From positions 282,374 to 346,373 of the forward strand of contig LUVW01000016.1 in NCBI GenBank assembly GCA_001661515.1: 64,000 nt of DNA. The letters are read 5' to 3'. Positions 37,058 through 49,302 of the stretch are shown here, in pieces. The DNA comes from Capniomyces stellatus. Taxonomy: Eukaryota; Kickxellomycota; Harpellomycetes; Harpellales; Legeriomycetaceae. The position numbers and the translations under genes were made by a program. The notes beneath the pieces were generated by a model. The model was not told the DNA's origin. It saw only the letters and a program-made list of their open reading frames with translations, and did not search any database. Each line of letters starts with the position of its first letter. The stretch's first letter is position 1.

Positions 37058-38116
37058 CTAAACTTTTGTAGCGGTGTTTTCCAACTCGTTGCTGTAGTTA
37101 TCGATATTGTCTTCAAATACGCATGTTGGCTGGAGCAAAAAGGCATATGCGCTGAATATGCTTTTCAATCCAACAAATGTGGCGGACAGCATTGACAAGT
37201 ATTCAGGATAAATAATTCCAAACCCAAAGACATTACCCCATTTTGTGATTGTGGGAATGCTGATGGTACATGTGACCACAACAAACCAAGGGACTATTTC
37301 AAAGAAGGCTTTTTGGTACGAGTATTCAGATTTAACGTAGTTTGAGCAAACATCATGTTTGCAGACCATTCCCGAGGCTTCGACACAGTGTTTACCAACT
37401 TGGCTTTCTAGTCCTTTGTAGTCTTCGTTTGACTCATTGAATTCGAATACACTGAACAGGGCTGGTTTTTCGCTCAAGTTGTAGCTTTCCCTGACTACTT
37501 GATTGTTACATCCGGAGGTCTTCATTCCCAAACGTTTGTTTTCGTTTCTTGGTATCAGAGCAGAAATGCATACGAAATTCCCAACGAATATTGTGATAAT
37601 GGCCCACAAATCAACCAACAGGAACTCTACCATAGTCTTCATGAAGTCGCTCAGGTAGTAAATAAAGAACCCTTCGTCTGTACTGTATTCTACTGTTGCT
37701 ACCAGTACGGGTGAGGTGATGAATGCAGAAATGGCAAGACACTCGAGGCTGTCAATGTCCATGTACCTTAGCAATTGTAAGGTAAAGTTGTTCTCGGCGT
37801 GTTTTTTGTTGTGGGATAGAATGGAGCACAGTATCAATGGGTAAAACACGTTTCCAAAATATTGTAGCCACAGGTATAGCTTTGAGTATATTTGAAAGTA
37901 CTCGGTGTCTTTCAGTCCATCTCTATAAACGCCAGAGTAGATATAAATCACCTGAGATAAGAATAGGAATACTCCCAATGTTAGGCACTTTCTTAGTACG
38001 TTCTTATTACCAAAGCTTTTGCGGTCGCTGATGTATATGTATATGCATTCAAACACTATAACGCTGCTTGAAAGTAATGACGCATATTGTAGTGCTACGC
38101 TATCCTGAGAAGTCAT
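37058..38116 (-). CDS. Orphan multi-pass membrane protein, GPCR-like topology
   Basis: Single exon, 352 residues, not recognised. I count seven hydrophobic segments, at roughly residues 8-30, 45-63, 82-104, 123-146, 160-188, 272-290 and 305-330. A hydrophilic loop of ~70 residues rich in Ser, Glu, Asn and Cys lies between segments five and six, and an Asn/Glu tail follows. A long loop before helix 6 is usual for seven-helix receptors, but I see none of the motifs of fungal pheromone, carbon-sensing or rhodopsin receptors. It could equally be a transporter-like or lineage-specific membrane protein. The clean start and long open frame make the gene itself likely. Confidence 0.7.
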   Translation of the reverse strand: MTSQDSVALQYASLLSSSVIVFECIYIYISDRKSFGNKNVLRKCLTLGVFLFLSQVIYIYSGVYRDGLKDTEYFQIYSKLYLWLQYFGNVFYPLILCSILSHNKKHAENNFTLQLLRYMDIDSLECLAISAFITSPVLVATVEYSTDEGFFIYYLSDFMKTMVEFLLVDLWAIITIFVGNFVCISALIPRNENKRLGMKTSGCNNQVVRESYNLSEKPALFSVFEFNESNEDYKGLESQVGKHCVEASGMVCKHDVCSNYVKSEYSYQKAFFEIVPWFVVVTCTISIPTITKWGNVFGFGIIYPEYLSMLSATFVGLKSIFSAYAFLLQPTCVFEDNIDNYSNELENTATKV

Positions 38117-41100
38117 TTTTATTTGATTTCTATAATCCTGATATTTCTATTTTTGCCTGCTAAAGTATGTGTTGCTGCTTTTGTATCGGAAATGCTATTA
38201 CTGTCCTCTTGCTTCTGCTGTTCTGTCACTTTTATTGACACTGTTTATTTATACAGATATTGAAATTGATATTGAAGCTAATGTTGGTATTGATGAAAAT
38301 GGAAGTGGATTTCAAATTTTTATGGTTTCAAGACCAAAACCAATATTTTATACCAGAATCCAACACATTTTTGGAATGTATTTATTAAGCACACTTTACA
38401 TTAAAAGTCAGGTTTACAACATCTTCAGGGAAAATATTATATTAACTTGAGCTGTGGCTTTTTCAATTTTATTAAATTGAAAATACCAACAATCAATTAA
38501 ATTGGATTCACAACATTTTCTCAAGCTAAACAAATAAGAGCAACCTTGTGAGGTTATTTTTTAGACCACAATAATAAGATTTAAATAGATTTTAGATGTA
38601 AATTAGCTGAATATAGCATATGGGAGTGATGTAAATTACTTTGTTTACGGAGTATATTCAAGATTTGCAGTGCTCAATCAATCGATTAATGCGGTGTGTT
38701 GACGGTATATGTCTAGAAATCATTCATTGTAGTCAAAGAAATCACCTATTGTAAACAAAATCTTCATTGAATGCACTGTGCGTTAAGACTTTACATCTCT
38801 TGGGCAAGCCGAGCTAAGGCACAGAGCCAAGTCGGAATATATTCTTTTTTATTTTCACTTGCTAAAAAAGTGAGTGCCATAGGCACTACTTTCTGCATAA
38901 TACAGCAGGATATTATATTTTTTTTCCTCTCGAGGTGGGCAGGAATGCATAAAAACCCTCAAGCAAAACTCTGTGATTTTAGCTTTTTGAGTAAAAGTAT
39001 GTACCACTCGCCAACTTGGCATTGGATTTTGAATGTAAAAATTCAATTTGAAGTAGGGAAATGCGCACATTAACAACAGAACTGTTCATAGACCGGGTTA
39101 GTTGTACTGATAGAAGCCGATAATAAGTTTATCCTGAACTAGAAGCAGCTTACCAGCACTAATTGTGTATATATAATGGCGATTTATAAATACTTTATAC
39201 TACACAAGTTGGTTTTGTGATACTGGTTTATAAGACGTTTAGTAAAGCTAAGCCATATACCACAATTGCTATTCTTCGGATATGTTATTATTTTCACGCA
39301 ACGATCATTCATACCGGTGACAATTATCAGAAATCCAGTGTGACATTTTGTACTATTTATACCATCACAATTTGACTAATTCATGCATTCTCTAGATTGG
39401 CTTTTTTTAACTCGATATAATTATTCAAAAGGCAATAATGTAATTTTATTTTCCCTTTACATATTTTTGATAGTCGGGATATTTCTAGGTTTTGGTCTGT
39501 GTTGTTCACACGCTTTCTACTAGTATTCAACTGAACAATAAAAGTGGCTAGGGTTTTTATCAAAGCCAGCGTAGTTGTTCAAAGCATTATTGAAAACAAG
39601 TACTACCTAATTGTACGTACTATAAGGAGGTGTTGTATAAGATGTTGAGTGAGGCCAGCTCGTTTGACTTTCAAGCGTCTGATATATAATACTTACTACT
39701 CAAACGATACGCCACCTTTCACATTAAGTAACACAATGGAACCTGTAACCAGTTCTATTTCTTTCTTTTCTCTTCATGTGACCACAGATTGGGCACGACT
39801 AAAAACACACACCAATATTCGTATTAAGAGTACCGGATAAGAAAAAGGCAGTCAGGTGTTTCAATTTGTTATTTAAAGTTCAGTATACAATCTTTATTGT
39901 TTCAACTAATTGTCTGAATGCGATTATAATGGAAAATCGCATTGAAATACAGCTATTGTCAGTTCTTATAAACAAATAAAAGGCATTTGGGTGAATGACC
40001 ACATCAATTAGCCGGTTCTTTTGGTGGCTTTGGATTTGGGGTTTACTTGTTTTAGTTCAACGTTAGCCACACAAAAAAAACAAACAATAGTAGTTTATTC
40101 TTTTGAAAAAAATGAACGTAGTGCATGGTTTTCCAGAAATAAATACCAGGCTTTCCAGTCAAGTGATATGGTTTAAAGTTTAAAAAACCCCATGGAAGAC
40201 AGTCCAAGTAACTGACGATTTAAAGAGCGTTAGTCTGACTTTAAACAGAGTACAAATTAGTGTTTATTTTCAAATGCGGTGTAATAATGACAAGGTTGAT
40301 TTTAGTATTCGCTGTTTCTCGCAGTAAATCCTTAAACACGCCCGAACAATTATTGGAACTATGCATTCGTTTTTCAACTAATTAACATTGTGGTGTTTGA
40401 TGATTAATGCTAGAGGATTTGCGTTTTAAAACAAAATAGCGAGAATAATAAAGCACCTGGAGTTTATTAAAGTTTAATCAAAAGCTTGGAGCTGAAGAAA
40501 GCAAGAACATGTATTTTGTAAACAAGGGCCGATCAAAGAACACAATAACAGATATACGGGTATATAGAAAAACCTTTAAAATATAAACACACCTCAAGCA
40601 TTTTATAGATTCAATGCAGTGATAGAACAAAAAAGATCAAGCCAAAAGTTTTTTATAGCCAAAGCTATGTCGATTGTCACAAAGAGTAGCAGTTGTAGCA
40701 ACAAAAAATATGGTTTATGGTATTTCAATAAAAATGATGGTTATAGTGGGGTTTAAAGCGTAATAGAGACGTGACTTTACTCTTTCAGAAAAGATTTATG
40801 ACGAATCGTGTTGGTTAATAGTAGAGTATGGCTGAAAAGCATAATCGCGATTGACAAGCAGTATTTACATATTACACAAACGGTGCTTCTTGTTGGTGTT
40901 GATGGCCTTGGAAGTTGGCTATTATGAGCTAGTTATGTTTGTCTTGCTTATTTATTTATTCATTCAGATATAATGTTTTAAATTTTAAAGTGCTCCACTA
41001 TAGCCATTTGCAAATGGGAATAAAGCAACGATGGTTTTTTTTTCTTTAATAAAAGAAATAAAGCAACAGAAAATGTAATATGGATAAAGATCCAATAGAT

Positions 41101-41615
41101 TGCGAAGATGCCACGAAAAGTCATAGGTGTAGACATTTACAGTGTATTTTTAGCCAATGGGAAAGTCAACATGAAAAGAAGCGCTTTTTAAACGATCCAA
41201 TGTAAAACACAAGAAAGTGACACTTTATTATCAAATAATTGGGAAAAAAAAACAATAAAAGGTGAAAACTAACAATAAAAGCAGTTGGCGTTTTTTTTCT
41301 GATGAAAAGGAATAAAATAAGCCAAGCAGAAGGTAACAAGGTTTAGAAAAAAGCGTACCGAGTATTTCAAAACCAGTAAAAGAAAAACGAGATTGAAGAG
41401 CAACAGGAAGAAAAAAACAACAACAAAACCTGAAATAATAAGGTAAAGATAGCGCGAAAATAGATGATTGATCTTTGTTTGGATTCGCGAAAATCAAATA
41501 TATCGCATTTAAAGCAAGAAAGTCAAGAGTAATAGTTGGTACAGAATTGAATAGCGGTATAAACAGTTTAGGCAACAAGAGGCAAAAGGGGGGAAAAAAA
41601 ACAAAAGAAATCAGG
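38117..41615. other. Large AT-rich intergenic region between divergent genes
   Basis: 3.5 kb with no gene I can support; short frames (38169-38450, 38771-39073, 39649-39840) lack any family signal. It should contain the promoters of the seven-helix protein and FIGNL1. The FIGNL1 frame is open upstream to 41475, but the ATG at 41616 is preferred because the preceding residues look like translated leader. Confidence 0.55.
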
Positions 41616-44444
41616 ATGAGCACCGAAGGGGAGATTGAAGTTGAGGAAAGAGATTGTTTGCATTTATTTCAGAAAAACGAGATAAGGCTAAACAATGAGT
41701 TTAAGCTGGGGGAATTTAACAAGGCAGAGATCAAAGATAGCTTGGGCAGTCGTAAGGCTATTTCAGAAAGCAGCGGAGTATTCTATAGCAATTTGGATTT
41801 GATGTTTGAAAGTTGTCCAACGGGCAAAAGTGGAGAAACCCCGAGTAGGAAAAGCAAGAGTAAAAGTATAGAGAGAGGTATTGGCAGCAAAGCGAGTGTA
41901 GAGGAAGGCATGGAAAGCGTTGTAGACACGGAAGATGTGCTGTTGCTAGCGGAAAACTATGAAGAAAAAGGAGCCAAGTTGTGGGAGGCAGCTAGAACCG
42001 ATAAAAACAGCAACATTCAAAAAAGACTGAGGTTCTATCTCGACTCGAATAAAAGATCGATGGCTTTGGAAAAGAGCAAGGGTAGAGTGGGTGGAAAGGA
42101 AGCTGGAGATTTAGCTGAGTTAATAAACATGGAGGAGATTAAAAGAACAGGGCTTGAAGTTGAGAGTTTAAAAAATGTAAAGCAGTTGGCAAGATATCAA
42201 GAAGTTTGATTTTTATTCTTTCTTTCTTTTTTTATTTCTTTATTTATTTTTCTGCTTATTTTTATGCTGGATAGCTGGTTTTGGTTGGTAAGGATGATAG
42301 TACTGAATATGGAAATGTGAATAATATGATACTGGAATGAATAGGAGACGTTCTACTGTTTGCGGGAAGTGTGCAGGTCTGAAAGTAGAGAAGAGTTTTC
42401 AGTTGAGCCAGTGGAGTTGGTACAGGATCCGAGAGCGCCGAGAGAGGCCGTGTATAAAAGTAGAAGTATGGCGGGAACGAATATAGCGAGAAGCAATGGT
42501 GTTCAAGAGAGCAACACGATGTACAAGAGTAGAAACAATGATAGCATTAACACGCTGTCAAATAAGGTAATAGAAAGAAGAAGAAGAAGAAAAAGTAAAA
42601 GTAAAAGTAAAAGAAAAAAAAAGTAAAAAAAAAAAAAAAAGAAGAAAAGAAATAAGAAAATAAATGATAAATGATTGTAGAGATCGATATCAGAAGATCT
42701 GATACGAGCATCGACGCCAAATTATGGAAAGAAGACAAGGGCAGAAAATGCAGGTGGGGAGTACAGAGGGGTAAACGAAAGCAGCGGAATGTATGGGATG
42801 AGAGGTAATGACGAGCAGAGATCAAGAGCCAGGTACGAGAGCGACAGCTATGTAGAAAACGAGTATGAGTACAACCATGGATACAATGACATGAGGAGAG
42901 CAGGCGGAAGGGGTACGGATAGGGGTATGGATGTGGAAGTTGATGTGAATATGGAATCAGAAAGCAAATCGCGGAATGAGTTTGTTACAGCTAAACAGCA
43001 AATGAGAATTGAGCAACAAAAGCAGAATGGAAGATTTAACAATAACCAGAATAGCTACAATTCCAACACAAATGGGTACAATTCCAATAATAGTAATGGT
43101 AATAGTAATGGTAGTAGTAGTAATGGTAATAATAGTAATGGTGGTGGTAATGGATATAATCAAAATGAGAAAAAAAGTCCGATTCAAGGGGGTTATGGGA
43201 ACAGGTCAACAGTGGTATCAACAAATGTGCCTAAGCGAAAGAATTTGGGATCAGGAACTCGAGGTAGATTTAACCCGCCATTGTTGAAAAGGTCGGGGAC
43301 AGGATCAGGCAATGACGATTTTGCAGCAGCAAAGGCAGAGGTGGGATCGTATAATGGAGGAGCGAACAACCAATCAAACACGAATAAAAATGGAAATAAT
43401 AATAGTGGAAATAATGGAAATGGAAATGGCAGTGTAGAGGAAGAGGTGGACGAGCGACTAAAAAATGTTGATCCAAAGATGATAGAAGTGATTAAAAACG
43501 AGATTATGCACAATTTGCCGCAAGTGGGGTGGGACGATATAGCAGGGCTGGAACATGCAAAGTCGTCGATAATGGAGATAGTTGTGTGGCCAATGCAGAG
43601 ACCAGATCTGTTTTCGGGGCTCCGGGGGCCTCCAAAGGGGCTGCTGCTGTTTGGGCCACCGGGAACAGGGAAAACGATGATAGGGAGGTGTATAGCGAGC
43701 CAGTCATCAGCCACGTTTTTCAGTATCAGTTCGTCGACACTTACGTCCAAGTGGGTGGGCGAGGGCGAGAAGATGGTCCGAGCGTTGTTTGCTGTGGCGA
43801 GGGTCCACCAGCCATCGGTTATTTTTATTGACGAGATTGATTCGTTGTTGACTCAGCGGACAGATGGCGAGCAGGAAGCCACAAGAAGAATCAAAACCGA
43901 GTTTCTAGTTCAGTTTGATGGCTGCGGAACTACCTCGGAAGAAGACAGAATTCTGGTTATTGGAGCAACAAACAGGCCCCAAGAAATCGATGAAGCTGCA
44001 AGTAAGTTTATCGTTAAATTATTAATTAAATAGTAATTATTAAATATTAAATAGTAACTAATAAATATTAATGAATACATAGGAAGAAGGTTTAGGAAAA
44101 GATTGTACATTCCTCTGCCTGAACTTTCAGGGCGAATCGCGATTATGCAGAACCTGCTTAAGAAGCAAAATAACAACTTGAGTCATGAGCAGATACTTGA
44201 TGTTTGTAACAAGACGGAAGGATATTCTGGATCAGATATGGATGGGCTTTGCCGAGAGGCAGCGCTGGGACCTATTAGATCGATTACTGACATTAGAAAT
44301 GTGTCACTAGATGACGTTGAGCCGGTATCGCATACGCACTTTTTGCAAGCCTTGAACCAGATCCGAGCCAGTGTTAGTGGGAACGACTTGAAGCTATATA
44401 CTGACTGGGACGATAGCTATGGGAGTATGGGGAAACGGCAGTGA
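41616..44444 (+). CDS. FIGNL1: FIGNL1-type AAA ATPase (fidgetin-like 1)
   Basis: AAA ATPase that in animals and plants dismantles RAD51 filaments during homologous recombination. Exons: 41616-42203, 42345-42566, 42681-44001 and 44083-44444; 830 residues, in phase. The exon 1 donor (GTTTGA) is weak, so the exon 1/2 junction is the least sure. N-terminal part: helical [15 protein letters not shown], then FVTAKQQM (about 371-378), matching the FxxA RAD51-binding site of FIGNL1, an Asn/Ser/Gly-rich linker, and RGRFNPP (about 464-470), matching the conserved FVPP region. AAA core: [61 protein letters not shown] and RLYIPLPE. The C-terminal Vps4-like helix ([13 protein letters not shown]) is complete. 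It is convergent with UTP5, 287 bp apart. FIGNL1 is missing from ascomycete yeasts, which supports an early-diverging fungus. Confidence 0.9.
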
Positions 44445-44529
44445 GGATAATTTATTTCGCTTTTAGACGTTTATGAGTAAGAAATATTTGGTGGGTTGGT
44501 TTATAGTAATTTTATTAATCAATTAAATC

Positions 44530-44603
44530 AAATTGAAATTGAAATTGAAATAGAAATAGAATAAAATGTAGAGAAAGAAAAAGAAAGAAAGAAAGAAAGA
44601 AAT
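44530..44603. repeat. A-rich simple repeats (GAAATT)n and (GAAA)n between FIGNL1 and UTP5
   Basis: Tandem AATTGA/GAAATA units followed by about six AAAG units, between the two convergent stop codons. Confidence 0.85.
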
Positions 44604-44731
44604 AGAGAATATCAATTATTTGAAAGTAATTTATATTTATATATTAATGGTTTGTTGAGGGAAAAAAAAAAAAGAAAAAGAAAAAAGTTGGAATGGAGAA
44701 AAAGTAGGAAAAAGTCGAAAGTTGAGTATAA

Positions 44732-47585
44732 TTATTCAGCATCAGAGTCGGAATCGTCAGAGGCACTGGGTTTTTGACCAGATAAAGAATTGTCATAAAT
44801 GTTGTTGTTGTCTTGGTCCAGAATCTCTGACTCGTTGTTGTCATCAGACTCTTCAAGAGATTCATCACCAGAATCATCGGATGAATCGTCAGACAATTGG
44901 TGGTTATCATTATCGACATCAGAACCAGATTCAGATTCAGAATCAGAACCGGAATCAGAACCGGAACCAGATTCAGACTCGGACTCGGACTCGGACTCGG
45001 ATTCAGACTCGGACTCGGAGGCAGACATGTCAATGTCAATGTCAATGTCATTGATAGGAATGTTTTTGTTGATGAGAATGTCATGGCTTTCAAGATAGAC
45101 TCTAGAGTTAGAAAGCAAGGCAAGATCAGAGTTTGAGTTGGAGTTGGAAGTGGCAGAGACACTTGAATTTCCAGCGCGCAAGACGGCGTTGCTGTTGATC
45201 ATGTCTTTAGCAACCAGCTGGTACCTCAAAAGTTCGACACGGCCGTTGAGTCTGAGCAGGCTTTGTTGGGACTGGAGTCGTTGGTTGATTGAGTGGTAAA
45301 GAATAGAGAGTTGATGGACAAGGTTAGGAAGAGAAGTCAGGTATGCAGTGTGCAGACTCAGTATTGCACGCAGCCATGGCAGCAACTCGTGAGATCTGTT
45401 TGGCTTGATCCGGAACCGCTCGCTCAACAACTGCAAGAATGGAATTACATATGGTGTTGGCAATCCGTACACTGTTTCTATCACAACACGTTTGCGGCTG
45501 AAATGTCTAATCACAGTTTCAAGCATCTCCCTATCATTTGTGTTTACTGCCTGAGCCAAAACACGAACCAGATTACCTGCAGAAGTTACTGGAACTTCCG
45601 AGTTTTCTCCAGATTCCTTGCCACCCTTTCCTTTACTCGTGTTTTTGCTCTTGTTATTGTTCTTGTTCTTGTTCTTGTTCTTGTTGGCTTTGCCTATTTC
45701 CCCATCTGTTGCTGCTGCCAATGCTGCACCCATTCCAGGAACCACAACCAACGAATTCGAATTCGAGTTTGGGTTTGAACTTGAGTTCACCATTTGTACT
45801 CCAGTCTTGAGCTCGCCTTTACCACGTACTTGCAGGTCCTTGAGTTTATCCTCCATCGACACCAATTCCTGTGTCCTATCAACAGTGTAGTCTCCTGGAC
45901 CAAGGACCAATGCTGCCGACTCGGTATAGTGCGTAAATGTAGCCTTGCTACGCTGCTCAGCCAATGTCCCAGTGGTTGAGTTTGTCAGCAGGTTAGAGTT
46001 TGAGTCTCTGACAAAAGTGTTGTTTGCTACTACAGATCCATCTGACTCAACCAGCGTCAATACTTCAAACACTGGCTTCAACAGCGATCCTCTGCCAACA
46101 AGAACCTTGTTTCCTCCCAATCCACTTCCAGGCACAAACTGCGCCATGAGGAACGATAATGGGTTGTTGTTCTTGTCCTTGATCGAAAACACCGAGTCTG
46201 CTGTTTTGCTCACTGCTCCCGCCCGTTTTCCTCCATTCTTTCCGCCCTTCTTTGCCTGTCCGTTTTGTGTTGGTGGCACAGCTGCTTCAATCCAGAGCCC
46301 CATATCTCCGTTCTCCGTTATTGCTACCAAACTTCCCTCCTCACTGCTGTCTACCCCATAGATCTCATTGTCCATTGGCAGCACTACAACTGCATTCTCG
46401 CTTGTTGACACCGAGCTACAGTCCCATACATTCACAAATCTGTCTCCCTCTGCTGCTGTAACCAATACCCGCTCTTTTGCCGACCACCCAATCGATATTA
46501 TCGGGGTTGCATGCCCAATATACTTTTGAAGCAACGTTTGCGATGCAATGTCCCACACCTCAATCGACTCACTCGCAACCACTATTCTCTCCCCATCCGA
46601 ACTAACAAGAATCTTTTGCGCATTCTTTACCCCTGTTTTAAACTCTCTACTCCCAATCAATAAAAAAATAAAAATAAAATTTCACATTTTCTATTAATAC
46701 ATTTCTAATTCCATTTCCATTTCCATTTCTATATCTATATATTTCTATTTCTATTTCTATTTCTATTTCTATTTCTACATATCCTCTTCAAACTTACTCT
46801 ATTGGCGAACTAGAAAGCACATCCCACTCTACCACATGTCCTGTCACATCACACGACCAACAACGGTACCCGCTCTTGCTTTGCAAAAACACAACATCAC
46901 AAACTGCTCCCGAGTGCGCTCCATCAAGTTTTCCAACTATCCGACTGTTTGATGGCGAGTACAACAAAATACCCCCATTGAAAAGCCCAATTGCCACTAC
47001 TGCCGTCGTACCCCCAATCTCTCTCAACAACGACTTTGCCTCCCCTCTTTCGTTCTTGCCCCCGCTTGATAACACCTGTCTTGATCTTTTGTTTTTCTAT
47101 TTTTTTTTTATACAATCATCATTTGTTTTATTTACTTTACAATTCTTTACAACTCTTTATTTTACTATTCTTTAATATACATTACTATATTGCAATATTC
47201 TGTTTCTTACTGGTGAATCCAAGTTTCCTGGGTTAAACACTGCTCCCCACCCAATACAGCTAAACTTCTTTGCCTCCTCCTCGCTTACACTGCCCATTTC
47301 GCTCCCATTGGTCGACAGTTTCTTGCTCAGTTCTGTATTATCTATATTACTTGCTGCCCATTCCGCTACCACCGCCCCATTATTTGTGTCCAAAATTCTA
47401 AGTCTGTCTCTGTCAACTCCCTGACTCACGATTCCCAGATATTGTGCCTCATTCTTTACCTTTCCAAATATTCTGTTGCTAAATGCATAAACCAACTTGT
47501 CCTTCACCCCCAAGCTTGATACCGTGGCTTTTGAATCTCCAATCCCTCTAGCTCCTGATTGTTTTGTTATATTCTTTCTACCCAT
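44732..47585 (-). CDS. UTP5: UTP5/WDR43-type WD40 protein of the small-subunit processome (t-UTP)
   Basis: Nucleolar t-UTP/UTP-A component needed for rRNA transcription and pre-18S processing. Exons: 47585-47211, 47096-46798 and 46646-44732, 862 residues, in phase. The N-terminal two thirds form WD40 blades (VEWDVLSSSP, ESIEVWDIASQTLLQKYIGH, FVNVWDCSSV). A Lys/Asn/Ser linker follows. A Utp12-type domain sits at about residues 580-705 (LVRVLAQAVNTNDREML, GLPTPYVIPFLQLLSERF, LLPWLRAILSLHTAYLTSLP). The C-terminal ~110 residues are extremely acidic, with alternating Ser-Glu/Ser-Asp, as in nucleolar proteins. UTP12-domain WD40 proteins are related to each other; the WDR43 assignment rests on length, domain order and the acidic tail. 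Confidence 0.85.
46709..46777. repeat. (ATTTCT)n / (CATTTC)n hexamer repeat in UTP5 intron 2
   Basis: Pyrimidine-side repeat inside the intron at 46647-46797. Confidence 0.9.
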
Positions 47586-47991
47586 TTTCTTTCTTTTTTG
47601 ATCCTTGTAATTATTTTTCTTTCTTTCTTTTTTATTTCTGTATTATTCTATTATATTCTGTTCTTTTATTTTATTTTATTTCTCCTTTTGATTTTCGATC
47701 CCTGCTTCTAATCCTAATTTCCTCTTTATCCAAACTATCTGTCTCTATATTTTAATACTCGAAACTATAACGATAACCAAGATATTCTCTATTCTTTTTA
47801 TCAATTCTTTAGATGTCTATGAATCTTTCCTGTACCTATTTCTTGTATTAAAGTCTGCTAAATACTTTCAATAATTCTTCTGTTCAAATTTTTTTTTTTT
47901 TCCTTCTTGTTTATTCAGCTTTTTTTTTTTTTTACTTGGTCTTAAACTTTTTACATTCATTTTGCCTATATTCTCTTTTTTTTTCTTGATG

Positions 47992-48022
<31 letters not shown>

Positions 48023-48350
48023 NTTTTTTCGATTTCGATTCATTCGACTAATTTTTTTTTTTTCATATTGCGTCTTTAGTGTAAAAAAAAATTTTTTATT
48101 AAAAAAAAAGCGATCAATTAAAGTTTCTACTTCATTTTTTACATACTTAAAATTGTATTGAGTAAAAAATCAACCAGCCTATTGTAATTAAGAATTATAA
48201 AAACTATTGGACTTCCCATTTGTCGAATCTTAACTTTAAACTCGTTTAAACAATAATCAACTTTTACATTTGTTTACCAACACTTAACCAAAACTAGTAA
48301 AATATCTCAACCAAAATATAAAGTAACTAAAAAAAATAATTTACTATTAT
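47586..48350. other. T-rich intergenic region with poly-T and an N
   Basis: Upstream of UTP5. It holds many T-runs; the longest is at about 47996-48029 and contains one undetermined base (48023). No gene seen. Confidence 0.65.
48329..48336 (-). terminator. Pol III terminator of tRNA-Tyr
   Basis: Eight consecutive T on the minus strand, starting 15 bases after the tRNA 3' end. Confidence 0.85.
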
Positions 48351-48430
48351 CCGAAAACCCGGATTTGAACCAGGGACCTAGAGATTACATTAAACTACAG
48401 TCTCCCGCTCTACCGCTGAGCTATTTTCGG
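48351..48430 (-). tRNA. tRNA-Tyr (anticodon GUA) with a 9-nt intron
   Basis: Read on the minus strand: acceptor stem CCGAAAA/TTTTCGG, A box/D arm TAGCTCAGCGGTAGAGC, anticodon stem GGAGA/TCTCT, loop CTGTAG with anticodon GTA after U33, T arm CCTGGTTCAAATCCGGG with the B box. A 9-base intron (48386-48394, TTTAATGTA) sits one base 3' of the anticodon, the canonical place. Apart from the intron, the sequence resembles animal-type tRNA-Tyr. tRNA-Tyr is the tRNA most often interrupted in eukaryotes; 9 nt is at the short end. Confidence 0.93.
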
Positions 48431-48945
48431 CGCCGAAATATTTGAACACCAAAAAATAATGTTGTTATTTTAATCACATTTAGCAAAGCCTATTTCAAAG
48501 ATATACTGGTAAATCCCCCCCCCCCCATATTTACACGCTCTACTTTACTGGCACTAGCTGCTGCGTCTTTAGCCACAACAGCTTAGATCAAACAGCCATA
48601 ATCTACATAAACAAATCATTTTAACCAAGGTCAACACCAATGCCACAAACTACAAGGTGAATATTGAAAAAATGCGTTCTCGAGCAATAATTTTGGGTTT
48701 GCAAAAGGTGTTCCGCCAGGATTGATGGTTTACTTTAAAGATATTGGATTTAGAGCAACACCACTTTAAACTAATCAAAAGCATTGAACTGCACAAGACT
48801 ATTATATTCTAAATAAAAACAAAGTGCACAAAACTACCCACCTTCCCTATCAAACACAACTAATCCGTCAGTCTCAGCAAAGTCGAACGGTTATTTTTGG
48901 CAGTACTGTGCCGTATAACCCGGTGTGACGTAGTTTCTGTTCCGA
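48431..48945. other. Intergenic region tRNA-Tyr / DUF952 gene
   Basis: AT-rich with a C12 run at 48515-48526. The first bases beside the tRNA form a near-perfect palindrome with its 5' end (48422-48440). No gene seen. Confidence 0.6.
48515..48526. repeat. Poly-C tract (C12)
   Basis: Twelve C followed by ATATTT; unlike three other C-runs, no A8 follows. Confidence 0.95.
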
Positions 48946-49302
48946 CTAGATTCCCTCCGAGAAAACCCACTTTTTTTCGGTGTATTGCGAGTCTTGCACG
49001 CCAACTACATACTCGCTTTTCAAAGGGCCGTAGATATGAGGAAACTCCTCAATCTCGCCATTGTCGAGAGTCACCTTATCCCATTTGACTGGATACTCCA
49101 CCTTTTCCAAATCCACCTTCAAAACATAGACTCTGCCGATTTCGGTGTAGTAAGTATTCAAAACATCCAGGATCTGTGTACCTGCCATCAAATGAATAAA
49201 CCCGTCTTTAATGTCGTATTCATATCGTGGCTGCTCCTCGGTTGTCAAATCTATTGGAGAATCGCACTCGACAACTCTATAAACAAATTGCGGATAAGTC
49301 AT
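48946..49302 (-). CDS. DUF952 family protein
   Basis: Single exon, 118 residues, the normal size for this small family of bacteria and fungi. Signature stretches: VYRVVECDSP at the start, YDIKDGFIHLMAGTQI (the family has DGFIHLS), a Val-rich strand VYVLKVDLEKVEYPVKWDKV, and FPHIYGPLKSEYVV (the family has FPHLYGPL). The conserved His residues in GFIHL and FPHIY are present. The fold is related to ADP-ribosyltransferase-like proteins, but the function is unknown. No signal peptide. Bacterial origin of the family is possible, but codon use does not stand out by eye. Confidence 0.85.
   Translation of the reverse strand: MTYPQFVYRVVECDSPIDLTTEEQPRYEYDIKDGFIHLMAGTQILDVLNTYYTEIGRVYVLKVDLEKVEYPVKWDKVTLDNGEIEEFPHIYGPLKSEYVVGVQDSQYTEKKWVFSEGI

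Noticed and set aside
41475..41615. Upstream extension of the FIGNL1 start
   Set aside because: The extra 47 residues are Lys/Arg-rich and look like translated leader; the ATG at 41616 is more plausible, though not proven.
43193..43750. 185-residue minus-strand frame over FIGNL1
   Set aside because: Opposite strand of the AAA domain and Asn/Ser linker; no independent signal.
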